From NCBI GenBank assembly GCA_964446285.1, contig CAYUNT010000007.1:1-49513 (forward strand): DNA of 49,513 bases, given 5' to 3'. The number at the start of each line of letters is the position of its first letter. The first letter of the stretch is position 1. This document shows positions 5,792 through 14,524 of this stretch, piece by piece. Under the pieces are notes generated by a model. That model worked only from the letters and a program-made list of their open reading frames with translations, was not told where the DNA came from and did no database searches. Made by a program: the position numbers and the translations under genes. The stretch is from CAYUNT01 sp964446285 (GTDB taxonomy: Bacteria; Sumerlaeota; Sumerlaeia; SLMS01; CAYUNT01).

Positions 5792-8506
5792 ATGGCCGCC
5801 CACGAAATATCCTCCACTTTGAGCACGTCACCCCCTGCCCGCGCCGCCGTTTTTCCGGCGCAATCCGCCTTGGCGGCGTGGCGGGCGTTGTTTTGGCTGG
5901 AGATCAAGCGCATGGCGCGCGGATGGCGCTGGCGCGGGCTGCTGATCGTGGCGGCCGTTGGCGCGTTTTGGTGGAGGCGCGACGGATTTGGCGAGGGGCG
6001 CCCTATCTTTTTTCCGCTGGGTGATGTGGGGCTGGCGGGATTTTCGGCGTTGTTCGGGGCGGGAGCGGCCGTGCTCGGGGCGGATGCGCTTTCGCAGGCG
6101 CAAAGGGCGCGCGCGCTGCGGCTTCTCGACGCGCGTCCGGCGTCCGACGCGGGCGTGGCGCTGGCCCGCTGGCTTGCCGCGGCGATTCTGCTGGCGCTCG
6201 CGGGGGCGGCGGTCCTTCTGGAAATTGTTGGATTGCGAGCGTGGATCGAACAGCCCGCCGCGCAGGAACCTTTCGCCGCGCTGATGGCGTTTTGGTGGAT
6301 TCCTCTCATTGTGGTGGGCGTGGCGCTTGGGCAGGCGTGCCGCTCATTTGTTCGCAACGACGCCGCCGCGCTGGCCGCCGCGTTGATATTGCTGCTGGTG
6401 TTTGGGCTGTTCCTTTGGCGGCTGGCCAATCCCATTTCGTTCTTCTACAACTACGCCCCCGCGGTTGGGATAGTGATTCCCTCGATGGACCTCTTGCGCG
6501 ACGCAGGATTCTCCCTGGTTTTGGCGCTGGGGATTGTGGGGGTGGGTGCGCTTGCGCAGCGGCATCGCATGCCCCGAAGCCCGATCTCGCCCGAGCCGCC
6601 GTATCGCCGCAAACCGCTGCCGACATTTCGCGCGCCTGTTTGGCCATTTCGGCAGTTTCTTTTTACAGACGCAGCCACTCGCGCTGCCGCGATTGTGCTT
6701 TTCGCCGCCGCCCTGGCCGTTCAGATCCCCTGGTCGCGCGAATGGCGGTTCTTGCAGTCGCTCAATGCGGAATGGCCCGTGACGCCGCCGCCGCTGCCGC
6801 CCGAGCTAGCCATGCGTCCGTTTCCGCGCTGGAATCTGCCGCGGCTCGATGCGCAAATTGGCGCGAAGCCCGGCGATCCCTGGCGATTCACTTTTTCGGC
6901 CGTCAACTCGACCACAGAATCGCTTTCGTGGGGCGCGGTGGCGCTTTCGCCCGTCTGGGACAAGCCGCAATTCACCAGCCCGACGCTGGTCGCAGTTCAA
7001 CCGGGGCCGGACCCGGATTCGTGGGTATTTCCATTTGCGCCGCCGCTCGATCCGGGAACCACGCGCACTCTCAGTCTGGAAGTGCGCCCGCGGCCTGGAT
7101 CGGAACGCATGCACCGATGGGCGCGCCATCCGCGCTACTCGAATGTCGGGCGGCTCGGCGCGTGGTGGCCGCGTCCGGCCGGGTTCGATCTGATGAACCG
7201 CCGCATGGTGGTGTCCGCGCAGCCCATGCAATATCTTCTGCGTATTCCAGCGGGGCCGTCGTCGTCATCGGGCAGCAGCGTGATACCGGCAGTGGCTGGC
7301 GCGGATGTCGAAAGGCGGGGCGGCGCATGGGAAGCGCGCTCGCTTTTTGCCCAATCGCGAATTTCGCTGGTTTTGGCGCCATACGCCGTCGCGGAACAAA
7401 ATACCGACGGACTCGATCTGCGGCTGCTTGTTTTCGAGCGCCACCAGGAAATCGCCGATACAATGCTGGGAACATGGAACAAGCGCCAGATGCGTCTGCG
7501 GAGGGTGTTTGGAGTTCCACCCGCGCCATTTGTTTTCCACGAAGCCGCCGCTGGAGGTCTCGGCCCTGATCCGCTGGCCATTTCGTCGGAACAATTCGAC
7601 CTTCTTGACGATCACCAATACGATCCGGAGGTGCATGAGAATCAACTTTTCAACGAAATGAACACGGTATTTCCGCCGGTGCAGATGGCAATTTTGCGAT
7701 TATGGTCCGAGGCCGCGCTGGGGATGGCGGCTGAACCGTATCTCTTGCGCGATTCGCTGCTCGAATATCTGCACGAATATGCGCTGGCGGGCGGATTGGA
7801 GCCATCCAACCCGTGGGAACGCAACCGCCCCGCTCCGGCCAAGCCGCTGGTTCCGTGGCGAGGTCCGGGGCGCGGAAGCCTGCCGTTCGATTTTCGCGAT
7901 GTGGACCGCATGACGCTGCGGCGGCCTTGGGATGAATCGACGCTGATGTCTGAGTCGTCGCGCAAATTATCCGAACGGCGGGCGAAATCGTTCCACCATG
8001 CCATTCGTTTTGCGCTTGGGGACGAGAACTACCGCGAGTTTCTGCAGAATTTGTTTGCGCGCCGGTCCGCTGTGCCCTTCACGCTTGATGAATATCTGGC
8101 GCTTGCCCAGCAGCATTCGTCGAGGCCGCTGAAGCCGATTGCGGACCAGATTCTCGGCTCCGCGCGTCTGCCGACTCTGCGAGCCCGCCAGGCCTTTCTC
8201 TATCGCGATCAAGACCCAAATACGCGGGAATTGTTTTACACAACAGAGGTTGTCGTTGCGAACGAGGGCGAAGGCACATGGCCCGTGCCCGTGGTGCTCA
8301 GCCTCGAAGACGGACTGGTCGAGCGCATCGTGGTGCTGGGGCCGGGCGAAAAACAGACGCTGACTTTCAAGACGCGCTCGCGTCCGCAAGTGCTGGCGAT
8401 GGATCCGTTCGGGTGGCTGCCGCAGGTTCCGCCATTCAAACCCAAAAGCAAAACGCAGGAGCATTCGAAGATATTCCTGAAAAACATAATCGACAGGACA
8501 GGATAG
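5792..8506 (+). CDS. ABC-2-type permease fused to a degenerate M1 aminopeptidase-like domain
   Basis: The 904-residue protein has two parts. Residues ~30-320 are membrane-embedded (GLLIVAAVGAFWW, WLAAAILLALAGAAVLLEIV, LAAALILLLVFGLFLWRL, FSLVLALGIVGVGALAQ), as in ABC-2 permeases. The rest is a large soluble region laid out like M1 aminopeptidases: a beta-rich lid, a VFHEAAAGGLGPDPLAISS strand in the place of the substrate-binding strand, a helical region LWSEAALGMAAEPYLL-RDSLLEYLHEYAL, and a C-terminal FTLDEYLALAQQ/VVVANEGEGTWPVPV section. M1 enzymes need HExxH plus a downstream Glu; the equivalent helix here (about VFPPVQMAILRLW) has none of these, so it is probably catalytically dead. Permease-M1 fusions are known, but no ABC ATPase gene is adjacent. 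No Shine-Dalgarno is obvious at 5792. Confidence 0.6.
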   Translation: MAAHEISSTLSTSPPARAAVFPAQSALAAWRALFWLEIKRMARGWRWRGLLIVAAVGAFWWRRDGFGEGRPIFFPLGDVGLAGFSALFGAGAAVLGADALSQAQRARALRLLDARPASDAGVALARWLAAAILLALAGAAVLLEIVGLRAWIEQPAAQEPFAALMAFWWIPLIVVGVALGQACRSFVRNDAAALAAALILLLVFGLFLWRLANPISFFYNYAPAVGIVIPSMDLLRDAGFSLVLALGIVGVGALAQRHRMPRSPISPEPPYRRKPLPTFRAPVWPFRQFLFTDAATRAAAIVLFAAALAVQIPWSREWRFLQSLNAEWPVTPPPLPPELAMRPFPRWNLPRLDAQIGAKPGDPWRFTFSAVNSTTESLSWGAVALSPVWDKPQFTSPTLVAVQPGPDPDSWVFPFAPPLDPGTTRTLSLEVRPRPGSERMHRWARHPRYSNVGRLGAWWPRPAGFDLMNRRMVVSAQPMQYLLRIPAGPSSSSGSSVIPAVAGADVERRGGAWEARSLFAQSRISLVLAPYAVAEQNTDGLDLRLLVFERHQEIADTMLGTWNKRQMRLRRVFGVPPAPFVFHEAAAGGLGPDPLAISSEQFDLLDDHQYDPEVHENQLFNEMNTVFPPVQMAILRLWSEAALGMAAEPYLLRDSLLEYLHEYALAGGLEPSNPWERNRPAPAKPLVPWRGPGRGSLPFDFRDVDRMTLRRPWDESTLMSESSRKLSERRAKSFHHAIRFALGDENYREFLQNLFARRSAVPFTLDEYLALAQQHSSRPLKPIADQILGSARLPTLRARQAFLYRDQDPNTRELFYTTEVVVANEGEGTWPVPVVLSLEDGLVERIVVLGPGEKQTLTFKTRSRPQVLAMDPFGWLPQVPPFKPKSKTQEHSKIFLKNIIDRTG

Positions 8507-8635
8507 GCGGGGTTGGGCCTGGTTGTTTGCTCTTCGAATTTCGCGCAAAAATGTGATATGCGGTTTGTGATGTAGCGGCGGCGGATTGCGCTAGGCGCTT
8601 GACCCTGAAGGGGCCTCCCGCCATAAGCGTATGGG

Positions 8636-8653
8636 AAAAGCCGGGTGGCTTTT
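8636..8653. terminator. Possible bidirectional hairpin terminator
   Basis: AAAAGCC, loop GGGT, GGCTTTT forms a perfect 7-bp stem with A- and T-runs at its base. It lies between the permease fusion gene and tRNA-Sec. The stem is short and no long T-tract follows, so the call is tentative. Confidence 0.35.
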
Positions 8654-8720
8654 GCCCCCAAACGCAGAATGCGAAGAAAAACGGCCTGCTTTTATTCTTA
8701 TGATTTGGGATTTCGGACGC

Positions 8721-8815
8721 GGAGGTGACAGGGGCCTGGTGGCTCTCGCGGTCTTCAAAACCGTTGTGCCGCCCCGCAGGCGGCGGGTGGGTTCGATTCC
8801 CATTCACCTCCGCCA
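8721..8815 (+). tRNA. selC: tRNA-Sec (anticodon UCA)
   Basis: The gene is 95 bases long with an encoded CCA (8813-8815). The acceptor arm has 8 bp: GGAGGTGA (8721-8728) pairs with TCACCTCC (8804-8811), discriminator G. The anticodon loop CTTCAAA carries TCA at 8755-8757. A long variable arm (GCCGCC/GGCGGC stem) and a T-arm with GTTCGATTCC follow. The extended acceptor, long extra arm and UCA anticodon are diagnostic of selenocysteine tRNA. A -10-like TATGAT (8699-8704) lies just upstream, without a good -35. selA follows 263 bases downstream, which confirms the role. Confidence 0.97.
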
Positions 8816-8961
8816 GAAAGACAGTTGGGAGATGCAAGTTGTGGGTTGTGAGTTGTGAGAAAAGAAGGGGTCAGTGGGCAGGGATCAGTTAAAGATATGC
8901 ATTGGGCGGATGGAAAATAGGCAATGTCCTTGGGTCCCTTTTTATCGTTTGGAATTTTTAC

Positions 8962-9006
8962 GTCGCATAGGTCTCATAGGTCCCATAGGTCCCATACGTC
9001 CCATAC
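8962..9006. repeat. 9-bp tandem repeat, five units, upstream of selA
   Basis: GTCGCATAG, GTCTCATAG, GTCCCATAG, GTCCCATAC and GTCCCATAC follow in tandem, ending 72 bases before the selA start. On the other strand this is the ATGGGACC-type motif seen at 5681-5725 and 46571-46595. It lies in the selC-selA gap, so it is probably in the selA leader. Confidence 0.85.
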
Positions 9007-9078
9007 ATCCCCTCTCCACGCTCAGGTGGCAGAGATTCCGTTTCGCATAATTGGCGACTTGCGAAGAAGAGCGTAAAT

Positions 9079-10608
9079 ATGGCTAAGCGGCGAAATGGCA
9101 AATCGCAAAAGCCGGACTCGCGCAGGCGCCTGCCTTCGGTGTCGGCGCTGCTGGAACTAAAGGATACCAAGGCGCTGATTGAGGATTATTCGCGTCCAGT
9201 GGCGCTCGGCGCGCTGCGGGCGGCGCTTGATGCATTGCGCGCGCAAATGGCTGGCATAGCGGAAAGCAAGATAAAGAAGGCCGGCGGCGAGGAACAAAGG
9301 GGAGAAGAAGCGGGTGGCGCGCCGGAAATGCGAGAGGCGCCGAGCGCGGAAGCGGTATTGGCGCGGGCGCGCGAGATTGCCGCAGCGGAAGAACTCCACC
9401 GAATGCGCCGCGTCGTGAATGCCACGGGGATTATCCTGCACACGGGCCTTGGGCGGGCCGTGCTGCCGGAGCGTGCGGCGAAGGCGCTGGCGGCGATGAA
9501 CCGTCCGTGCAACGTGCAGATCGACCTCGATACAGGTCTGCGGGGCAGGCGCGGCAACGCGATCGAACGGCTGCTGCGGCGGCTGACGGGCGCGGAGGCG
9601 GCGCTGGTCGTGAACAACAATGCGGCGGCCACGCTGCTCATTTTGGCAGCGCTGTGCCAGGGGCGCGAGGTCATCGTCTCGCGCGGGCAATTGATCGAAA
9701 TCGGCGGGTCTTACCGGCTGCCGGATTGCGTTCACCAAAGCGGCGCGATCCTGGTCGAGGTGGGCACGACGAACAAAACCCATTTGCGCGACTACGAAAA
9801 TGCGCTGACGGAAAACACGGGCGCGATCCTCCACGTGAATCCGAGCAATTACCGCGTAATCGGGTTTTCGGAAAGTGTGCCGCTCGCCGAGCTGGCGGGG
9901 CTGCGGCGCGGACGCCCCTTTTTCCTCCTCGACGATCTGGGCTGCGGATCGCTTGTCGCAACGGAACGCTGGGGGCTGCCTCACGAACCAACTGTTCAGG
10001 AAAGCGTGGCGGCGGGGGCGGATGTAGTGTGCTTTAGCGGCGACAAAATGATCGGCGGGCCGCAGGCGGGGATCATTGCGGGCAAGCGAGAACTCATAGA
10101 TCGCATCCGCAAACACCCGCTGGCGCGGATGCTGCGCGTATGCAAATTGACGAGCCTGGCGCTCGAACATACGCTCCGGCTTTTCCTTGATCCGGACACG
10201 CTTTTGGAGTCGAACCCGACGCTGAGGATGATTGCCCTCACGGAGGGCGAATTGCGCGCGAGGGCCAGGCGGCTGCGCGGGCGTTTGTTGCGCGCGGCGC
10301 CCGGCTGGCGCATCGAAATCGCGCGCGGACAGAGCGCCACGGGAGGCGGTTCGCTGCCGGATGCGACGCTGCCCACTTGGCTGATTTGCGTGGAAGCGCC
10401 TGGAATATCCGCCGATGAACTTGCCGCAATGCTCCGCCGCAACGAGCCGCCTGTCATCGCGCGAATAGAAAAAGACAGAGTGGTCATGGATCCGCGGACG
10501 CTGATGGAAGGCGACGACGTGATCGTTGCCAAGGCATTCGAGGAATTGCCGCGCCGCTTGCCCCCACCGCCGCCATCCTGGCCGCGAAAGGAAAAACATG
10601 GCGATTGA
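9079..10608 (+). CDS. selA: L-seryl-tRNA(Sec) selenium transferase
   Basis: SelA is a PLP enzyme that converts Ser-tRNA(Sec) to Sec-tRNA(Sec) using selenophosphate. The 509-residue sequence has the family hallmarks: RRVVNATGIILHTGLGRA (~111-127), QIDLDTGLRGRRG, VVNNNAAATLLIL, VGTTNKTHLRDY, LLDDLGCGSL, and the PLP-binding Lys323 in SGDKMIGGPQAGII. It is somewhat longer than typical because of a charged, Gly/Glu-rich insertion at ~62-88. The N-terminal LPSVSALLE matches other SelA proteins. selD begins inside its last codons (11-base overlap), which indicates translational coupling in a selA-selD-selB operon behind selC. Confidence 0.97.
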   Translation: MAKRRNGKSQKPDSRRRLPSVSALLELKDTKALIEDYSRPVALGALRAALDALRAQMAGIAESKIKKAGGEEQRGEEAGGAPEMREAPSAEAVLARAREIAAAEELHRMRRVVNATGIILHTGLGRAVLPERAAKALAAMNRPCNVQIDLDTGLRGRRGNAIERLLRRLTGAEAALVVNNNAAATLLILAALCQGREVIVSRGQLIEIGGSYRLPDCVHQSGAILVEVGTTNKTHLRDYENALTENTGAILHVNPSNYRVIGFSESVPLAELAGLRRGRPFFLLDDLGCGSLVATERWGLPHEPTVQESVAAGADVVCFSGDKMIGGPQAGIIAGKRELIDRIRKHPLARMLRVCKLTSLALEHTLRLFLDPDTLLESNPTLRMIALTEGELRARARRLRGRLLRAAPGWRIEIARGQSATGGGSLPDATLPTWLICVEAPGISADELAAMLRRNEPPVIARIEKDRVVMDPRTLMEGDDVIVAKAFEELPRRLPPPPPSWPRKEKHGD

Positions 10609-12340
10609 TTTGCGCCGCCGCAAAGCCGTTATGGGGCGCTCGATGCGCCTCGGGCATTGCGTATGCAATCCGAAAAACCCATGTCCCTGCGACGTTTTCA
10701 AGGAACACAACGTCTGCCCCTGCGCGGGGGAATCATTGCCGGCGCGAAAAGACGCCGCCAATGTGGCGCTGACGCATCATGTGCGGCGCGCGGGATGCGC
10801 ATCGAAAATCGGACAGGGCGATTTGTTGCGGATTATCGAGCGTCTGCCCAAGGTCGAAGACCCCAATGTCCTGATCGGCGCGGCGGCGGGCGATGACGCG
10901 GGCGTGTATCGGCTCGGCGATGTGCCCCGGGGCCAATGCCTCGTGCAGACGGTTGATGTGTTCACGCCGTGCGTGGATGATCCGTATTTGTTCGGGCGCA
11001 TCGCCGCGGCCAATTCATTGAGCGACGTCTATGCGATGGGCGGGCGTCCGATTACAGCGCTTTCGATAGTGGGATTTCCAATCGATGATCTCGCGCCGGA
11101 AATCCTCGAATCCATGTTGCGTGGCGGCATGGAGGCGCTGGCGGAGGCGGGTTGCGCACTCATCGGCGGACACAGTGTTAATGACGAGGAAATCAAGTTC
11201 GGATATGCAATTACGGGCCTGATCGGCGCGGCGCAAGTAGTGGCGCGGCAAGGCGCGCGCGCAGGCGATGCGCTGGTGCTGACGAAACCGCTCGGGACGG
11301 GAATGATCGCCTTCGCCGCGCAGATTGGGCGGATTCGCGCCGAGGCGCAGGCGGAAGCCGCGGCGTCGATGGCGGCGCTCAACCGCGACGCGGCCGAGTT
11401 GATGACGCGCCTCGGCGCGCACGCCTGCACAGACGTCACAGGATTCGGCCTGGCCGGGCACCTCCTGGAAATGATGCGTTCGTCGGGCACAACGGCGGAA
11501 ATAGACCTTGGCGCTCTGCCTGTATTCGCCGCCGTGCCCGAATGCATCCGGCTCGATGTGGTGCCGGGCGCGATTGAGAAAAATCAGGAATATGCCGGGG
11601 CGTGGGTGCGGGCGGAAGACGCCGCGGCAGAGTCGAATCTCTGTGTGTTTTTCGATCCACAAACATCGGGCGGACTTTTGATCGCGCTGCCGGAGGCGGA
11701 GGCGGACGCGATTGTAAAAGAACTGCGCGAGCGCGGACATGCAGGCGCAGCGCGCATAGGAAGCGTATGTGAATCGATGCCAGGAAGCCCGCCGGGAACG
11801 ATTCTGGTGCGAGAAACGGAATTTCAGAATATGCATGGAACTCAAGGAGCCATTCTAATGAGCGAGAAGGCCGAATCGCCAACTCCCAGCAAGCAATTCG
11901 CATCCTCTGTATCTTCCGCGCAGGCCGCGCCGGAACTTTCGCCCTGCTGCGATCATCCGCCCGAGGCGCCGGGCAGCACTGTGCCTTCCGCCGCAAAGGC
12001 AACGGCGGGGGCGATTGCAGCTGGAGGAGGAGGCGGAACGGGCGCGCAGGCGGACTCGATAGCGGAATTCTCCGAGTTCATGAAAGCGGCCAATGCGCCG
12101 GGGGCAGTGGATGCTCGTGCAAAAAAGCTAATCGCCATCGCGCTTTCTATCGCGCGGCATTGTGAGCCGTGTTTGAAATTGCATATCCGCTCGGCGCTGC
12201 AAATGGGACTTTCGCGCGCGGAAATCGACGAGGCCGCGGCGCTTGTTATTGCTTTTTGCGGATGTCCGGCAATGATGTTCTATCGCGAAATCTGGGCGCA
12301 GATCGAATCTGCCGCCAGTGCGCAAACGCTGAATCCGTAA
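10598..12340 (+). CDS. selD: Selenide, water dikinase SelD with Cys-rich N-terminal extension and in-frame C-terminal AhpD-like domain
   Basis: SelD makes selenophosphate from selenide and ATP. The 580-residue frame has three parts. Residues 1-58 are an extension with three CxC pairs (Cys21/23, 29/31, 40/42; CVCNPKNPCPC...CPCAGE), possibly metal- or selenium-binding. Residues ~60-412 are SelD: catalytic Cys67 and Lys70 in RAGCASKI (Cys, not Sec; the second Cys of the usual GCGCK is Ser), GDDAGVYRL, TVDVFTPCVDDPYLFGRIAA, IGGHSVNDEEIKFGYA, DVTGFGLAGHLLEM, FDPQTSGGLL. After a low-complexity linker, ~490-575 is a carboxymuconolactone decarboxylase/AhpD-like redox domain with Cys522-x-x-Cys525 in CEPCLKLH and later CGCP. 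The ATG at 10598 has AAAGGA upstream. An internal AAGGAG/ATG at 11844-11860 could also start the AhpD part alone. Confidence 0.92.
   Translation: MAIDLRRRKAVMGRSMRLGHCVCNPKNPCPCDVFKEHNVCPCAGESLPARKDAANVALTHHVRRAGCASKIGQGDLLRIIERLPKVEDPNVLIGAAAGDDAGVYRLGDVPRGQCLVQTVDVFTPCVDDPYLFGRIAAANSLSDVYAMGGRPITALSIVGFPIDDLAPEILESMLRGGMEALAEAGCALIGGHSVNDEEIKFGYAITGLIGAAQVVARQGARAGDALVLTKPLGTGMIAFAAQIGRIRAEAQAEAAASMAALNRDAAELMTRLGAHACTDVTGFGLAGHLLEMMRSSGTTAEIDLGALPVFAAVPECIRLDVVPGAIEKNQEYAGAWVRAEDAAAESNLCVFFDPQTSGGLLIALPEAEADAIVKELRERGHAGAARIGSVCESMPGSPPGTILVRETEFQNMHGTQGAILMSEKAESPTPSKQFASSVSSAQAAPELSPCCDHPPEAPGSTVPSAAKATAGAIAAGGGGGTGAQADSIAEFSEFMKAANAPGAVDARAKKLIAIALSIARHCEPCLKLHIRSALQMGLSRAEIDEAAALVIAFCGCPAMMFYREIWAQIESAASAQTLNP
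11844..11860 (+). promoter_or_regulatory. Internal Shine-Dalgarno and ATG for a separate AhpD-like product
   Basis: AAGGAG (11844-11849) sits 8 bases before an ATG (11858-11860) in the same frame as selD, at the border between the SelD core and the linker. Use of it would give a 160-residue AhpD-like protein. In the +1 frame the site reads TAATG (11856-11860), the same junction form as selD/selB, which hints at two originally separate coupled genes whose frames have merged. Confidence 0.6.
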
Positions 12341-14406
12341 TGAAAATCACGCCTTCCGGACTTCTTCGACGCGACATGAACCCCGATGTCCGGCTGATGA
12401 TTTGCACGGCCGGGCATGTAGATCACGGCAAAACGCGGCTGGTTGAACTTCTGACAGGATGCCGCACAGACCGTCTGCGCGAAGAGCAGGAACGAGGCAT
12501 GACGATCGACCTGGGTTTTGCGCCGTGTTCGCTCGGCGGAAACCTCTGCGCGGGGATTGTAGATGTCCCGGGACACGAAAAGTTTATTCGCAACATGGTG
12601 GCGGGCGTTTCGGGAATCGATATGTGCATTTTCGTCGTCGCGGCCGATGACGGCATTATGCCGCAAACCGTTGAACACCTGCACATTCTGGAATTGCTGG
12701 GAGTCCGCTATGGGATTGTGGCGCTGACGAAAATTGACCTTGTTGCGCCGGAGCGAGTGGAGGAAGTGGCAAAGTCGATTCGGAATTTTCTGCGGGACAC
12801 ATTTCTTGGAGAGGCGCCAATTCTGCCCGTGTCCGCGGAAACATGCGTGGGATATGAGGATTTGTATGAGGCGCTGGCGGCGGCAGCCAAAGGAATCGCG
12901 CGGCGCAAACGAGCGGGCGTGTTCCGGATGCCTGTCGAACGCACCTTCCAGCGGCAGGGTTTCGGAACAGTTGTTACCGGGATTCCGCTCGATGGCGTGG
13001 TGCGCGCGGGCGGCGCGGTGGAACTGGTTCCTGGAGGCCGGCTGGGGAAAATCCGTTCGCTGCAATGCTTTTTGCGCGACGCCAATGAGGGAGGCGCGGG
13101 GCAATGCCTGGCGCTAAACGTGCCCGAATTCGCGCATCCCGCGCCGAAACGTGGACAGGTGCTGTGCGCTCCAGGCATGTTGCAGGCGGCGGCGATCTTC
13201 CACGCGCGTGTTCGTGCGATTTCCGGCATGGAAAAGCCGGTTCAGAATGCGGAGGCGCTGAAATTTCACACAGGGACATCAGAAACGCCGGCGAAAATCT
13301 ATTTGCTGGAAGGAAATGCGCTGGCCGCTGGCGAATCGGCGCTGGTTACTGTGGTGACATCCGAACCTGTGGCGGCGGCGGTGCATGACCGATTTTTGCT
13401 TCGGCGTCCGTCACCTGCGGCCACGATCGGCGGCGGAGAAATCCTCGGGATTACGCGGGAAATGCATCGACCGCGCCGAGCCGCTTGCCTGGATGCCTTG
13501 CGCGCGTATGAAGAGTCGCTCGCAGGATGTGATCCGGCATCGCCTGAAGGAATGGAGCGGCGGATTCTGCATTGTCTGAGACATGAAAAGCATTATGGCG
13601 CACCGCCAAGTGAATTGTTCCGTGCGCTGCTTCTGGAACCCAACGCGGCTTGCGGCATTATCGCGGAACTGATTTCCAAAGGGAACATTCTGCGACTGGA
13701 TTCCGCTGCTTCAACTATGAGCAAAACGTCGAGCATGGATTTGCATGATCCGGGCGCGCTTTTGTCAGACAATGCCTGGCTGATCGACGGGGCGGCGTAT
13801 CAACAAGTCCTAAGCGGAGCGCGCAGGCGCGTTATTCATGCGCGAGACGAAGAAAAGTCGCTTAGCATCGCGGCCGCTGATTTGCAGGAGCCGGGTTCGC
13901 CAGGACCGTGGCCTGAGCCGTTGGCAGAGGCGATTCAAGCGGCGCTCGTGGGCGAAAACCTCATTGCCGTGCAGGGAAATCGCCTGGCGTTGCAGTGGGC
14001 CTCCGCCGGGATTGACTCGCCGGAACAAGCGCTTCAGGAGCGCATTCGAATCTTGTATGTGCGGAGTGGTTTTCATTCGCCGCGCCCAGAGGAACTGCCC
14101 GGACTGCTGGGCGCGCCTTCTGGCGCCGTGGCGCGCGCGGTGGAAATCCTCAAGCGCGAAAAGCAAATCGTGCAGATTGCCCCGAATGTCATTCTCGCCA
14201 TCGAACACCTTCGCCATGCGCAGGAAATCATCGTGCGCCGAATTCGGGAAAAAGGCGCGCTCGACTCGGCGGATTTCAAATACGATCTCGATTCCACGCG
14301 GAAATACGCGCTGGCAATATTGGATTATTTCGACTCGCGCCGCCTCACTTTTCGCACGGGAAACGAACGGCGCCTGGCGCCTGGATTTGAGAAATTCCTT
14401 ATCTAG
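12340..14406 (+). CDS. selB: Selenocysteine-specific elongation factor SelB
   Basis: SelB is the GTPase that brings Sec-tRNA(Sec) to UGA codons preceding a SECIS hairpin. The 688-residue protein shows G1 GHVDHGKT (25-32), the switch region with RGMTIDLGF, G3 DVPGHE (75-80) and G4 TKID (130-133). EF-Tu-like beta-barrels follow (ERTFQRQGFGTVVTG), then a C-terminal half with winged-helix repeats (IRILYVRSGFHSPRPEELPG; EKGALDSADFKYDLDSTRKYALAILDYFD), which bind SECIS RNA. Its ATG overlaps the selD stop as TAATG, so translation is probably coupled; an alternative start is the ATG at 12376. No in-frame UGA gene was found nearby, so its client selenoproteins lie elsewhere. Confidence 0.97.
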   Translation: MKITPSGLLRRDMNPDVRLMICTAGHVDHGKTRLVELLTGCRTDRLREEQERGMTIDLGFAPCSLGGNLCAGIVDVPGHEKFIRNMVAGVSGIDMCIFVVAADDGIMPQTVEHLHILELLGVRYGIVALTKIDLVAPERVEEVAKSIRNFLRDTFLGEAPILPVSAETCVGYEDLYEALAAAAKGIARRKRAGVFRMPVERTFQRQGFGTVVTGIPLDGVVRAGGAVELVPGGRLGKIRSLQCFLRDANEGGAGQCLALNVPEFAHPAPKRGQVLCAPGMLQAAAIFHARVRAISGMEKPVQNAEALKFHTGTSETPAKIYLLEGNALAAGESALVTVVTSEPVAAAVHDRFLLRRPSPAATIGGGEILGITREMHRPRRAACLDALRAYEESLAGCDPASPEGMERRILHCLRHEKHYGAPPSELFRALLLEPNAACGIIAELISKGNILRLDSAASTMSKTSSMDLHDPGALLSDNAWLIDGAAYQQVLSGARRRVIHARDEEKSLSIAAADLQEPGSPGPWPEPLAEAIQAALVGENLIAVQGNRLALQWASAGIDSPEQALQERIRILYVRSGFHSPRPEELPGLLGAPSGAVARAVEILKREKQIVQIAPNVILAIEHLRHAQEIIVRRIREKGALDSADFKYDLDSTRKYALAILDYFDSRRLTFRTGNERRLAPGFEKFLI

Positions 14407-14524
14407 CGCTTGCCTTTGCGCGGGCGGACGGCGAAGAGAAGAAGCCGCTGCGCCAAGGCCAATTTGATCTGGCGCATTCCGGCGCGCGCGAATGGGCGCG
14501 AATTCCAAAGGATGATATTCGTTT

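Noticed and set aside
7540..7575. HEAAA in the M1-like domain as a zinc site
   Set aside because: HExxH needs a second His, which is absent; by position this strand corresponds to the substrate-binding strand, not the metal helix.
8962..9006. Possible CRISPR-like array
   Set aside because: Repeats are contiguous 9-mers without spacers and no cas genes are present; it is a simple tandem array.
9157..10761. 534-codon open frame on the minus strand across selA
   Set aside because: It is a shadow of selA, whose motifs and PLP lysine are unmistakable on the plus strand; its Arg/Gln-rich composition is typical of antisense frames in GC-rich DNA.
10598..12340. SelD as a selenoprotein with in-frame UGA
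   Set aside because: The catalytic position in RAGCASKI is a Cys codon and the frame has no internal TGA.
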